Shown piece by piece: positions 1 through 7,917 of a stretch of DNA of 64,000 nt (position 1 is its first letter; each line of letters opens with the position of its first letter). Origin of the DNA: Streptomyces sp. TP-A0356 (GTDB taxonomy: Bacteria; Actinomycetota; Actinomycetes; Streptomycetales; Streptomycetaceae); assembly GCF_001417775.1 (NCBI RefSeq), contig NZ_BBZJ01000012.1:1-64000 (forward strand). The letters run 5' to 3'. The notes beneath the pieces were generated by a model. The model was not told the origin of the DNA, did no database searches, and saw only the letters and a program-made list of their open reading frames with translations. The position numbers and the translations under genes are program-made.

Positions 1-82
1 TCAGACAAGAGCAACGGTTCCAGCTTCGGGCCCCGACGGGGAACTGACGCACCAGCAGCAGAAGTCACATAACTACTAACGA

Positions 83-394
83 TCAACTACTGGCGCAGGA
101 CACTAGGTCGACGTTGACTGCGGCGCCAGACGCAGACTTCCCGGTCAGCTTCCACTGGACAACCCAGAAGTCCTCCCCAACACGCAGCGAGACAAGTTCG
201 AACTTCAGGTCAGGGACCAGCTCAAACGTGCTGGCCACCGCCTCACGGATGGCTGCCCGCCCGTGCGCCGGAGTCTGGCCCGAGTGTAGGTGGAACACCG
301 AGTCGACCGTGTGGAGTTCGGCGATCCGGTCAGGGTCGCGGGCCTCCCAACAAGCGTGATAACGGTCGAACAGGTCGCGGGTGGTAGCGGTCAT
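83..394 (-). CDS. SnoaL-like (NTF2-fold) protein, C-terminus probably lost
   Basis: The start is the ATG at 392-394, preceded on the minus strand by a GGAGG at 401-406; this removes 11 upstream residues of the longest open frame. The roughly 103-residue product has the usual SnoaL-like opening (DLFDRYHACWEARDPDRIAELH), a predicted cone-shaped alpha+beta fold and the typical WKLTGKS strand. Family members normally continue for another 15-30 residues after the VNVDLV strand; here the frame becomes SCASS and stops. I infer a 3' truncation or frameshift. Members of this fold act as small polyketide cyclases or ester hydrolases, or have no known activity. No partner gene remains next to it. Confidence 0.6.
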   Translation of the reverse strand: MTATTRDLFDRYHACWEARDPDRIAELHTVDSVFHLHSGQTPAHGRAAIREAVASTFELVPDLKFELVSLRVGEDFWVVQWKLTGKSASGAAVNVDLVSCASS

Positions 395-427
395 TGCCTG
401 ACCTCCAGTCCATAGGAAAACAGCCAT

Positions 428-944
428 GTTGCATGCAACATCCCGATCAGTCCTAGGTCAAGAACTTCCGTGACGTGGAGCCGCCCGCGGCGACTCGGCG
501 AGGTACTGGCCGTCAAACTCTCCTGGCAAACGGTCAAGATCTCATGTCAGATCTCGAACCGAGCATCCGGTGTGCCTGAGGCGTCGGATCACGAACCTGG
601 CGCAGCCGGCCAATGCTGCCGCGCCACTGCCTGCCGTCTTCGGTCTCTCCCCAAAGGTCGGGTAGCTCGGATTCGTCTCTCCCGTCTCCTACAGAACTGG
701 GCACGTTCGCCCGTACGCCGCTGGAGAGAGAAGTCCGTACGCCGACAGTCGTACATGCGGCGGGCGACTGCGACGCGCTCCTTGGGCCGGGTGACGAGCC
801 AGCCGGTCGCAGTTGGAGTCGGGAGCCTGTGGCGGTGCTGGCTTAGTTCACGTTCAGCAGCAGCGTTTGTCGTTGAGTTTCAACAGCAGTTGGCGATCAG
901 CGCGCTCGCAGATGTTCACGGTAAATGACGGCACTGTCGTCAGA
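428..944. other. Intergenic stretch, no gene recognised
   Basis: About 500 bases without an open frame that resembles a known protein on either strand. A short minus-strand frame around 740-830 reads like a basic protein fragment (VTRPKERVAVARRMY) but I could not assign it. The region looks like decayed DNA. Confidence 0.4.
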
Positions 945-994
945 GGGCGGGAAGCGAGCCTTTGTCCGGTTCGTCGTTGGGTGTAGATCAGGCG
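945..994 (+). repeat. Degenerate copy of an IS5-like left end (repeat A1)
   Basis: This 50-bp stretch aligns without gaps to 3271-3320, with 41 identical positions by my count. That second copy contains the left terminal repeat of the IS at 3289-4733. It includes TCCGGTTCGTCGTTG, against TCCGATTCGTCGTTG in the intact copy. It lies just downstream of the LysR gene, so the LysR/oxidoreductase pair is bracketed by direct repeats. Confidence 0.7.
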
Positions 995-1012
995 CCCTGA
1001 AACAATGCCGAT

Positions 1013-2011
1013 TCACGCCCGTTGCTCGGGTTTGTCGTCGTGCGCTTCCGCGATGCCGTCGTGAAATGCCAGGGCAGCGGGGTGGGCGTCCGTCTCAGCC
1101 GGCCGTTGTGTGGCCTGGGTAGGGCGATCCGAGCCGAAGGCTGTCGTGAGCTGGTCGAGCAGGGGCGCTGCGGATGGGTGCGGGTCGCGACGCGGTGTGA
1201 TCGTGTAGATGCGGCGGGACGGGGGATCAACGAGGGGGACTGTGGTGACGTCGGTCCGCAGTGCGCACGTCAGCACCCCGGGTATCAGGGCGATGGCGTG
1301 GCCCGTTGCGACCAGCGCCATCTTGCCCGGCAGATCGGCCGCGGTGAGGTCGATGCGGGCGGTGACTCCGGCGCGGGCAGCGTGCTGGCGCAGCAGCGCC
1401 GCCGAGCCGTCGTTGTCCTCGACCCAGGTCTGGTCGGCCAGCGCCTGGATGCGGACCGGGCCGCGCCCTGTCCGCGGGTGGGCGACGGGCAGGGCGACGA
1501 CCATCTCGTCCATCCCCAGGAACCGTCGTTCGACACGCGGGTCGTTGGGTAGCCCTGGTGGTGCGTCGGTGACGACAGCGACGTCGAGGTCGCCGGCGAT
1601 CAGGCGGTCGTGCAGTTCCGGGCTCAACCCGGGCAACAGGCTCCACCGGAGGGGTCCGGCCGTTTCCAGCAGGCGGCGGATCGCCGCGGGCACGATCCCG
1701 GCGGCTAGAGACGGCGTCGCGCCGACAGTCAGCAGCCGACTGGGCGTCCCGTCACGAATGTCCCGCACGGCACGCACGGCACGGTCGGCCTCGTTGAGCG
1801 CGACCAGGGCGTGGTGACGGAACACCTCGCCGGCAGGCGTCGGACGCACGCCGCGCACATGCCGCTGCACCAGCGGCACCCCGAGCTGGCGCTCCAGCCC
1901 GGCGATCTGCCGTGAGACGGCCGACTGCGTGTAACCAAGCTCGGCGGCCGCCGCCGACAGCGACCCGAGTCGGCACACCGTCACAAACGTCCGCCACGCA
2001 GTCAACTCCAT
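1013..2011 (-). CDS. LysR-family transcriptional regulator
   Basis: 332 residues, normal LysR length. The first 60 residues form the winged helix (MELTAWRTFVTVCRLGSLSA, then the AAAELGYTQSAVSRQIAGLE recognition region). The rest is a periplasmic-binding-like effector domain (LTVGATPSLAAGIVPAAIRR, DLDVAVVTDAPP, VALPVAHP). The start is the ATG at 2009-2011, where LysR homology begins; the longer open frame up to 2560 runs into the neighbouring gene and is spurious. It is transcribed away from the oxidoreductase at 2108 and shares a 96-bp intergenic region holding a perfect palindrome, the usual LysR arrangement. It probably controls that gene and itself. The inducer is unknown. Confidence 0.9.
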   Translation of the reverse strand: MELTAWRTFVTVCRLGSLSAAAAELGYTQSAVSRQIAGLERQLGVPLVQRHVRGVRPTPAGEVFRHHALVALNEADRAVRAVRDIRDGTPSRLLTVGATPSLAAGIVPAAIRRLLETAGPLRWSLLPGLSPELHDRLIAGDLDVAVVTDAPPGLPNDPRVERRFLGMDEMVVALPVAHPRTGRGPVRIQALADQTWVEDNDGSAALLRQHAARAGVTARIDLTAADLPGKMALVATGHAIALIPGVLTCALRTDVTTVPLVDPPSRRIYTITPRRDPHPSAAPLLDQLTTAFGSDRPTQATQRPAETDAHPAALAFHDGIAEAHDDKPEQRA

Positions 2012-2057
2012 GGCACAAGTGTGCCTGCCAGGTATGCGCATCCCGCATCGTCGCCCT

Positions 2058-2086
2058 GCGATATCTGCGCTTGTCGCAGATATCGC
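2058..2086. promoter_or_regulatory. Perfect 12-bp palindrome, probable LysR operator
   Basis: Arms GCGATATCTGCG (2058-2069) and CGCAGATATCGC (2075-2086) are perfect reverse complements around the spacer CTTGT. The site lies between the divergent LysR start (2011) and the oxidoreductase start (2108) and contains the ATC-N-GAT pattern expected for LysR-type boxes. An outer GCATCG (2045-2050) / CGATGC (2086-2091) pair adds a second level of symmetry. The role as operator is inferred. Confidence 0.8.
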
Positions 2087-2107
2087 GATGCCCCCACGCT
2101 GGAATGC

Positions 2108-3268
2108 ATGACCGCACCGCACACGATCGCCGTCCTCGGCCTGAGACGCATGGGCGCCGCGATCGCGACACGACTCGCCGACCACGACTGGGACGTCGTC
2201 GGTTGGTCCCGCTCCGGGCGCTCGGCAGGCGCTGTCGAGACGACCGGCGACCCGAACGACGCCGTGGCGAAGGCCGACCTCGTGCTCCTGGCGTTGTTCG
2301 ACGGCCGGGCCTGCCAGCAGGTCGTCGACCACGTCCGCGACTCGCTGCGAACGGACACGATCGTGCTGAACACCAGCACCATCGCTCCGGCCGAGGCGGC
2401 GAGGCTGGCCCGGCAACTCGGCCCGTCCTACATCCACGCGCCCGTGCTCGGCTCCGTGCCGGCTGCCGCTGTCGGCGCCTTGGAGATTCTCGCCGCCGCC
2501 GACCGGGAGGCGCTGGAGCGAGTCCGCCCAGTTCTGGAAGCGCTTGGCACCGTGCGGCACGTAGAGGACGCCGCCACCGCGGCTGCGCTCAAGCTGGTCG
2601 CCAACAACAGCCTCGCAGGCGCCGTCCTCGCCCTGCGTGACTCACTGCGGCAAGCCGACGCCCTGGGCCTGCCCCGTGCCCAGGTGCTGGGCGTCCTCGA
2701 ACTTGGTCAGCTCGGCGGGCTCGTCGCCCGCAAGAGAACCTTCCTCGCCGACCAGCCGACCGGCGCTGCCACGGCCACGGCCGAGTTCACGATCGGCGCC
2801 AAGGACATGGCACTGCTGGCTGCGGCGTCAAACACCCCCCTGCGCAGCGCAGCCGACCTGGTCGACACCCCTGTCGACCCGGAAGCCGATATCGCCGTTG
2901 CCGCAATGGTCCCCGCCGTGGGTGACGCCGTGCTCGAACCGCTACGCGCCTACATCCGCGGACACGCCACCGGCGACCCCGCCCACTTCCGCGACGCGTT
3001 CCTGCCAACTGCCCACGTCGAGGGACTCCGGGACGGAGCATTCGTCTCGTGGCGCCTGGACGAGTACTGCGCTCTGTTCACCGGCAGGCCAGCCCCGGAC
3101 GAACCGATCCGCTCCCGTCGCATCGACGCCATCGATGTCCACGGCACCGTCGCAACCGCATCCATGACGCTCTGGCATGGCCCGGACACCTTTACCGACA
3201 TCTTCCTGCTGACCCACGTCAACGGCAGCTGGCGCATCGCCAACAAGGTCTACCACCGAAACGCCTGA
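2108..3268 (+). CDS. NAD(P)-binding 6PGDH/imine-reductase-like domain fused to an NTF2-like domain
   Basis: 386 residues from the ATG at 2108. Residues 6-160 form a Rossmann domain of the 6-phosphogluconate dehydrogenase / beta-hydroxyacid dehydrogenase / imine reductase superfamily (IAVLGLRRMGAAIATRLADH, then VLNTSTIAPAEA). The next helices (KLVANNSLAGAVLALRDSLR) match the family's all-alpha domain, with the conserved K/N patch. From about residue 280 the sequence becomes an NTF2-like/lumazine-binding-type domain (EPLRAYIRGHATGDPAHFRD through GSWRIANKVYHRNA), similar to small stand-alone proteins. The fusion is unusual. It could combine a reductase with a substrate-holding domain. It is divergent from and probably controlled by the LysR gene. 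Substrate unknown. Confidence 0.75.
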   Translation: MTAPHTIAVLGLRRMGAAIATRLADHDWDVVGWSRSGRSAGAVETTGDPNDAVAKADLVLLALFDGRACQQVVDHVRDSLRTDTIVLNTSTIAPAEAARLARQLGPSYIHAPVLGSVPAAAVGALEILAAADREALERVRPVLEALGTVRHVEDAATAAALKLVANNSLAGAVLALRDSLRQADALGLPRAQVLGVLELGQLGGLVARKRTFLADQPTGAATATAEFTIGAKDMALLAAASNTPLRSAADLVDTPVDPEADIAVAAMVPAVGDAVLEPLRAYIRGHATGDPAHFRDAFLPTAHVEGLRDGAFVSWRLDEYCALFTGRPAPDEPIRSRRIDAIDVHGTVATASMTLWHGPDTFTDIFLLTHVNGSWRIANKVYHRNA

Positions 3269-3270
3269 GC

Positions 3271-3320
3271 GGGCGGGAAGCGATCCGGTGTCCGATTCGT
3301 CGTTGCGTCGGGATCAGGTG
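3271..3320 (+). repeat. Repeat A2, including the IS5-like left end
   Basis: Partner of the repeat at 945-994. The similarity begins 18 bp outside the terminal inverted repeat (at GGGCGGGAAGCGA), so the two copies share flanking DNA as well as the IS tip. This suggests the IS inserted into, or transposed together with, an older repeat. Confidence 0.65.
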
Positions 3321-3434
3321 AACCGGGGGCTGATTCGCCCGGTTCACCGCTGTCGCCATTGTCCGTCGTCGCGCGTTTCGGTGACGCCGCCCGGAACCGG
3401 CTGCAGGTAGTGGCCGGGCTGGTGGACTGCTGCG

Positions 3435-4280
3435 GTGAGCGAGCGTCGCGGCTACTACACCGACACCACGGACGAGCAGTGGGCGCTGATCGAGCCTGTG
3501 ATCACGGCGTGGAAGGCGGCGCATCCCTCGGTCAGCGGCCACACCGGGCGCTACGCGATGCGCGCGATCGTCGACGCCCTGCTCTACCAGATTCGCTCCG
3601 GCTGCCAGTGGAGCCTGCATCCGGCGGGCTTCCCGCCCGCCTCGGCCGTGAAGTGTTACTTCTACCGGTGGCGTGACGAGGGCCTGGACCAGGTGATCCA
3701 CGAGATTCTGCGTTGCCAGGTGCGCGAGCGCGCGGGCCGGGCGGAGGATCCGAGCCTGGTGGTGCTCGACACGCAGAGCCTGCACGCGGCGGTGAACATC
3801 CCGGCATCCACGACCGGCCTGGACGCGGCGAAGAAGGTCCCCGGCCGCAAGCGCGGGATCGCTGTGGACATCATAGGACTGGTCATCGCGGTGGTCGTGC
3901 TCGCCGCGAGCGTGCACGACAATCAGATCGGCACCGCGCTGCTCACGCGGGTCGCCTCGCGCACTGCCAGGGTGAGCAAGGCGCTGGTGGACCAGGGGTT
4001 CAAGAACACCGTGGTCGAGCACGGCGCGGCGCTCGGCATCGACGTCGAGATCGTCGAGCGCAACGCGCGCGAGGTCGGCTTCGCACCACAGCCGATCCGG
4101 TGGCGCGTCGAGCAGACCCTCGTCACGCTGATGCTGCAACGGCGCCTGGTGCGCGGCTACGAGGCGAACCCGCCCTCGTCCGAATCGCGCGTGTACTGGG
4201 CGATAACCGCCGTCATGGCCCGCCGTCTGACCGGCGCAGCGTCCCGGACCTGGCGTGGGCATAGCGGGATGCGCCGATGA
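3435..4280 (+). CDS. IS5-family DDE transposase
   Basis: 281 residues starting at a GTG. It begins with the N-terminal DUF4096-like domain (YYTDTTDEQWALIEPVI, SGCQWSLHPAGFPP). The catalytic part follows: LVVLDTQSL carries the first Asp, KRGIAVDIIGLVI is the second strand with Asp, and the region before the C-terminus (RWRVEQTLV) carries the Glu. The order and spacing fit the short IS5/IS1031-type enzymes. The gene lies inside 22-bp inverted repeats and is uninterrupted, so it may be active. Its stop overlaps the start of the passenger gene. Confidence 0.9.
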   Translation: MSERRGYYTDTTDEQWALIEPVITAWKAAHPSVSGHTGRYAMRAIVDALLYQIRSGCQWSLHPAGFPPASAVKCYFYRWRDEGLDQVIHEILRCQVRERAGRAEDPSLVVLDTQSLHAAVNIPASTTGLDAAKKVPGRKRGIAVDIIGLVIAVVVLAASVHDNQIGTALLTRVASRTARVSKALVDQGFKNTVVEHGAALGIDVEIVERNAREVGFAPQPIRWRVEQTLVTLMLQRRLVRGYEANPPSSESRVYWAITAVMARRLTGAASRTWRGHSGMRR

Positions 4281-4676
4281 CAAGACCGATCCTGGAGAAG
4301 ATCGCCGAGCGGGAGACTGCCGTGTCCGCCAAGGCCGAGCGGCTGCGCGCGGAGATCGCCCAGCTCGGCGATCGGCTGCGCGAGATCGAGCACGAACTCG
4401 CTGGGCTCGCCACTGCCCGCAAGATCATCCTTGCGCTCGATGGCGACGAGTCCGCGCCGGCACACCCCTCCCTGCCCGCCAATCCCGTACCAGCACATCC
4501 TGTCCACCCTCGCGGATGCCGAGACACCCCGGCGCGCCCGCGATCCGTGTCAGGCCCTGGACCTCGGCGGCCAGGCCAAGCACATCGAGGGCATGCGCGC
4601 CAAACTCAAACGAGTGATCGGCCTTCGACTGGTCACCGAGACCGAGCCCGGTCTGTTCACCCTGCGCCACCAATAA
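4277..4676 (+). pseudogene. IS passenger protein, coiled-coil plus winged-helix-like tail, frameshifted
   Basis: The ATG at 4277 overlaps the transposase stop (ATGA), which implies translational coupling. The first frame gives a coiled-coil segment (ERETAVSAKAERLRAEIAQL, then ATARKIILALDGDES). It then loses homology near 4465. A second frame resumes with PYQHILSTLADAETPRRARD and LDLGGQAKHIEGMRAKLKRV and ends ETEPGLFTLRHQ at 4676. The two halves together would form one protein of about 132 residues resembling the small DNA-binding-like accessory proteins found beside some actinobacterial transposases. The break may be a real mutation, programmed frameshifting or a sequencing error. Confidence 0.65.
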
Positions 4677-4827
4677 CCCGACACCACGACGTCCATCGGC
4701 GAGCCTGTCCTCGACACAACGACGAATCGGACAACTACTCACGTTCCGACCTCTCAGTGAGAGGGGTCCGCGCCGATCACGGGGCGACCAGGGGCCTCGG
4801 GGGAATCAGGCACGGTAATCTCGGGCT

Positions 4828-5613
4828 ATGCCCCAGACATCGGTGGCGCACTTCTACGACGAACTGGCCGACGACTACCACCTGATCTACGCAGACTGGG
4901 ACGCGAGCATCCGTCGGCAGGGGGACGCCCTGGATGCCCTGATCGGCCAGGATCGTGCGGCGGTGCTCGACTGTTCCTGCGGCATCGGCACGCAGGCCAT
5001 CGGTCTGGCGTTACGCGGGCACCGCGTCACCGGGAGCGACCTCAGCGCCCGCGCCGCCGCCCGCGCTGCCCGTGAGGCCGCCCGCCGGGGCCTGCGCCTG
5101 CGTACGGCCGTCGCCGACATGCGACGCCTCCCGTTTCCCGATGGCCAGTTCGACACCGTCGTCTGCGCCGACAATTCGCTGCCTCACCTTCTGACGGAGC
5201 CGGATGTGCACGCCGCCCTGGCCGATATGCGCCGTGTGCTGCGCCCCGCCGGCCTGCTGCTGGTCAGCACGCGTCCCTATGACGATCTGTTGAGCGACCG
5301 CCCGGCTGCGACGCCTCCACAAGTCCACCGGATCGCCGACTTCTCCGACTTCGCCGACGGCGGAGAACGAACCGTCACCTTCCAGCTCTGGCACTGGCAC
5401 GACGACGGCGAGCGCTACGACTTGGAGCACTTCCAACTCCTTCCGGCAGGCGGACATTGGCGCGTCCAGGTCCGCCGGACCGCCTACTGGGCACTCGGCC
5501 GGGACCGGCTGGCCGGCCTCGCAGCCGAGGCCGGGTTTGTCGACCTCGGTTGGCGGATGCCGCAGGAGACTGGCTTCTTCCAGCCGCTGCTCGTGGCCCG
5601 CGCCGGCGAGTAG
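4828..5613 (+). CDS. Class I SAM-dependent methyltransferase
   Basis: 261 residues. Motif I is AAVLDCSCGIGTQAIGLAL (about residues 43-62); acidic post-I HRVTGSDLSARA; motif II DMRRLPFPDGQFDTVVCADNS; motif III DMRRVLRPAGLLLVSTRPY. This order fits the Methyltransf_11/25 group, and the N-terminal YDELADDYHLIYADWDASI resembles glycine/sarcosine N-methyltransferase-like enzymes. The cysteine-containing motif I (DCSCGIGT) is typical of that subgroup. A beta insertion after residue 150 could contact the substrate. It stands alone between two mobile elements, so its pathway is unclear; glycine-betaine-type N-methylation is one option. Confidence 0.85.
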   Translation: MPQTSVAHFYDELADDYHLIYADWDASIRRQGDALDALIGQDRAAVLDCSCGIGTQAIGLALRGHRVTGSDLSARAAARAAREAARRGLRLRTAVADMRRLPFPDGQFDTVVCADNSLPHLLTEPDVHAALADMRRVLRPAGLLLVSTRPYDDLLSDRPAATPPQVHRIADFSDFADGGERTVTFQLWHWHDDGERYDLEHFQLLPAGGHWRVQVRRTAYWALGRDRLAGLAAEAGFVDLGWRMPQETGFFQPLLVARAGE

Positions 5614-5689
5614 GTGATCTCTACCGCCCGGCGTAGGACGGCAGGTGTCAGCCGGCCTTGGCGGAATCCTCGGCCCGAGCCCAGGTGCT

Positions 5690-5787
5690 GGCGAGGCGTA
5701 GGAGTCGGTGCCGGTCTCGATGATCGTGCCGTTGAAGGTCAGGCGGTCGACGATGGCCGCGCAGAGACGGGGATCGGCGAACGTCAT
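5690..5787 (-). pseudogene. IS21 IstB-like ATPase, C-terminal remnant
   Basis: The minus-strand reading TFADPRLCAAIVDRLTFNGT then IIETGTDSY is the characteristic C-terminal end of actinobacterial IstB helper proteins. It is cut off on both sides, and the reading after TDSY no longer matches the family. A related fragment lies at 16020-16200 on the other strand. Confidence 0.75.
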
Positions 5788-5935
5788 CGTCCCACCATCT
5801 GGGGCTGGCACTTGTTCCCTCACAAGAGTTGCTGCTGCCACCTGGCCGTTTCCTGTTCCTGGGGTCCTCGTTGCTTTTCGCGGTGGCACCCAGGTTTGCA
5901 AGGTGCTGCCTTGACCGTTTAGGTGCGAGGAAGGT

Positions 5936-6345
5936 GTGCCGGTGGCCGAGGCGAGACTCCAGGTCGTCGCGGGCGGGGCCGTCCCGCAAGAGCCCTTGGC
6001 GACGGACCCATGGCAGTCAGACCGCATGCGTCGACGCGTTCGTCGCCTCGTGGCGGGCCCGCGGGTTCAGCCCCGTGACCATCGACAACGACATCGGTCT
6101 GCTGGTAGCGAACCGCGGCCGCGCTGGGTCGGCCTGCCTGGGAGGTGACGGCGGAGGACATCGACCGCGTGGTCGGCGACCTGGCGGTGAACGGCCGGGC
6201 GACGTCAACCCGGCGCGAGTACGTGCAGATCTTCAAGGGCTTTCACCGGTTCCTGCAGGTCCGCAGGGCAGGCGAGATCGAGGCCGCGTTCGGTGTCCGC
6301 CTGGGCTGCCCGGTCGACGAGTTCAACGCTTCCCGGCATGTCCGT
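5936..6345 (+). pseudogene. Tyrosine-recombinase/integrase N-terminal remnant, two frameshifts
   Basis: Three consecutive frames give an integrase amino end: VPVAEARLQVVAGGAVPQEP (from 5936), then VDAFVASWRARGFSPVTIDN, then VTAEDIDRVVGDLAVNGRAT, STRREYVQIFKGFHRFLQVR and CPVDEFNASRH. These match the SAM-like core-binding domain of phage-type tyrosine recombinases. The catalytic domain is missing: at about 6340 the reading runs into IstA sequence on the opposite strand. Confidence 0.75.
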
Positions 6346-6628
6346 GGGTGCCGTGGACCTTGGCCCGCCGCAGCGGGACCCAGTCCGTGAAGGCGGCGTT
6401 CAGTTCCTCGACGGAGGAGAAGGCGCGTCCGGCCAGGACGCGGTCACGGACGATCAGGACCTGGCGCTCGACCCGGCCCTTCCCGGTGGGCCGGTAGGCG
6501 GCCAGGACGTCGGGGTCGAAGTCGTAGTGCCCGGCGAACGCAACTGCCTCCGGATGCAGTGGAACGGCTTCACCTGGGGGGACATGCCGGCGGACCAGGG
6601 TCTTGGTCCGGTCGTAGACGATTGGCAT
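6323..6628 (-). pseudogene. IS21 IstA transposase, C-terminal catalytic remnant
   Basis: Minus-strand translation contains VAFAGHYDFDPDVLAAYRPT, GKGRVERQVLIVRDRVLAGR and FSSVEELNAAFTDWVPLRRA, characteristic of the end of the integrase core of IS21 IstA. Upstream and downstream parts are missing. Together with the IstB scrap at 5690-5787, on the same strand and in the right order, this is the skeleton of one IS21 copy now interrupted by an integrase fragment. Confidence 0.8.
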
Positions 6629-6732
6629 CGGGACACCTCCAATATGCGGGTCTCGACGTCAAGTCGCCGGCTGCGATTGAGAAGTTGTCCAGGACAATCT
6701 TGTTGACCGCGAAGCGCCAAGCTGGGGAGCCC

Positions 6733-7917
6733 ATGGACGTTGTTGAGCACGAGCTGAAGCATCCCTGGGAAGGCGTTCTCGCCGCTCCCGCTCACGGCAG
6801 TGACGTCGGCGTCCTGGTCCTGGCCGGTTCCAGCGGACGCATCGAACGCGAACGAGCACGTATCCTCGCTCAGAAGGGCATCGCGGCTCTGTCCATCCGC
6901 TGGTTCGGCGGACCAGAGCAGTCTCCGGGAATCTGTGAGATCCCCCTGGAAACCTTCACCGCTGCGGTGGACTTCCTCACCACGAACGGGGCCCGAGGCA
7001 TCGGAATCCTCGGTGTCTCCAAGGGGGCTGAAGCAGCTCTGCTCACGGCCGTGTACGACCCGCGCGTAGACGTTGTCATCGCACTGTCGCCCACCTCGCG
7101 AGTCTGGTGCAATGTGGGTCCGGGCCCCGATGGGGAACGGCGCCCGTATCGGTCTTCCTGGACCTGGCAGGGGCGCCCCTTGCCTTTTGTCCCGATGGAT
7201 GACTCCTGGACCCCTGTCAACCATGGCAGCGGTCCGGCCGCCATCCGCGGTTGGTACGAACTCAGCGAGCGGAGCTTCGCTCACCTGGTCCCTCGGGCAG
7301 AGATCCCCGTCGACAAGGCCCGGGCCGACCTGTTGCTCGTCGCTGGCGGCGACGACGCGATGTGGCCTTCTCTCCGCTTCGCCGAACAACTGGCAGAACG
7401 CCGACGCTCGGCCGGGACCACCGCGCACCTCATCGCCCGCCGCGATGCTGGCCACCGACCGCGCTTTCCAGGCGAGAGCCCGGCGCTCGCCTCACCGCAC
7501 TTTCTGTACGGAGGCACGCCCAGGGCTGACGCGCTCCTGGGAGAGGCTGCGTGGCCGCACATCCTCGACAAGCTCGCCAGAACAGCTCCCTCCAGTTACC
7601 GACCGCCCTCGGGAGGCTTCTCCGTCGAGCCGGCTGAGGAGTCCGTCGAAGCCACTGCCAGCCGCCCTCCGCCGATCCTCAACCGACGTCAGCAGGTTCC
7701 CGGCCACGGCCTCTCACCCGCATCAAGAACGGTGCACTCTCATGCGTACGAGGTGGTGCACGTTCACTTGTACGCCGACAACTGCGGGCGAGCCTACGGC
7801 ACCACCTGTATCCACGAGCACAACTGCTTCTCTGAACTAGCGCTGGCGGGTAAGGATCACGTCTCGTCGGACTCGATTGCGGCGTTCAGCGCGCGTAGGG
7901 CGTCATCGTATTGGTGA
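6733..7917 (+). CDS. Acyl-CoA thioesterase/BAAT C-terminal-like alpha/beta hydrolase
   Basis: About 394 residues from the ATG at 6733. The core (residues 1-290) is an alpha/beta hydrolase. GILGVSKGAEAALL is the nucleophile elbow; the G-x-S-K-G signature is typical of BAAT/acyl-CoA thioester hydrolase C-terminal domains. LLLVAGGDDAMWPS carries the acidic residue and DAGHRPRFPG the histidine. The substrate may be an acyl-CoA or similar ester. Homology ends near HILDKLA (about 7575), but the frame continues for another 110 low-complexity residues to 7917, overlapping the end of the convergent gene at 7857. I infer that the original stop was lost. Confidence 0.7.
   Translation: MDVVEHELKHPWEGVLAAPAHGSDVGVLVLAGSSGRIERERARILAQKGIAALSIRWFGGPEQSPGICEIPLETFTAAVDFLTTNGARGIGILGVSKGAEAALLTAVYDPRVDVVIALSPTSRVWCNVGPGPDGERRPYRSSWTWQGRPLPFVPMDDSWTPVNHGSGPAAIRGWYELSERSFAHLVPRAEIPVDKARADLLLVAGGDDAMWPSLRFAEQLAERRRSAGTTAHLIARRDAGHRPRFPGESPALASPHFLYGGTPRADALLGEAAWPHILDKLARTAPSSYRPPSGGFSVEPAEESVEATASRPPPILNRRQQVPGHGLSPASRTVHSHAYEVVHVHLYADNCGRAYGTTCIHEHNCFSELALAGKDHVSSDSIAAFSARRASSYW

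Larger units (their letters stand above)
3289..4733 (+). mobile_element. IS5-like insertion sequence with a passenger frame
   Basis: Terminal inverted repeats at 3289-3310 and 4712-4733 match at 21 of 22 positions (TGTCCGATTCGTCGTTG, then C or T, then GTCG). The 1445-bp element carries a transposase and a second, frameshifted gene overlapping it by ATGA. I see no clear target-site duplication: CGG precedes the left tip and ACT follows the right. The element may therefore have rearranged after insertion. Confidence 0.85.

Noticed and set aside
2012..2560. N-terminal extension of the LysR gene to 515 residues
   Set aside because: The extension overlaps the divergent oxidoreductase and the operator; LysR homology starts exactly at ATG 2011.
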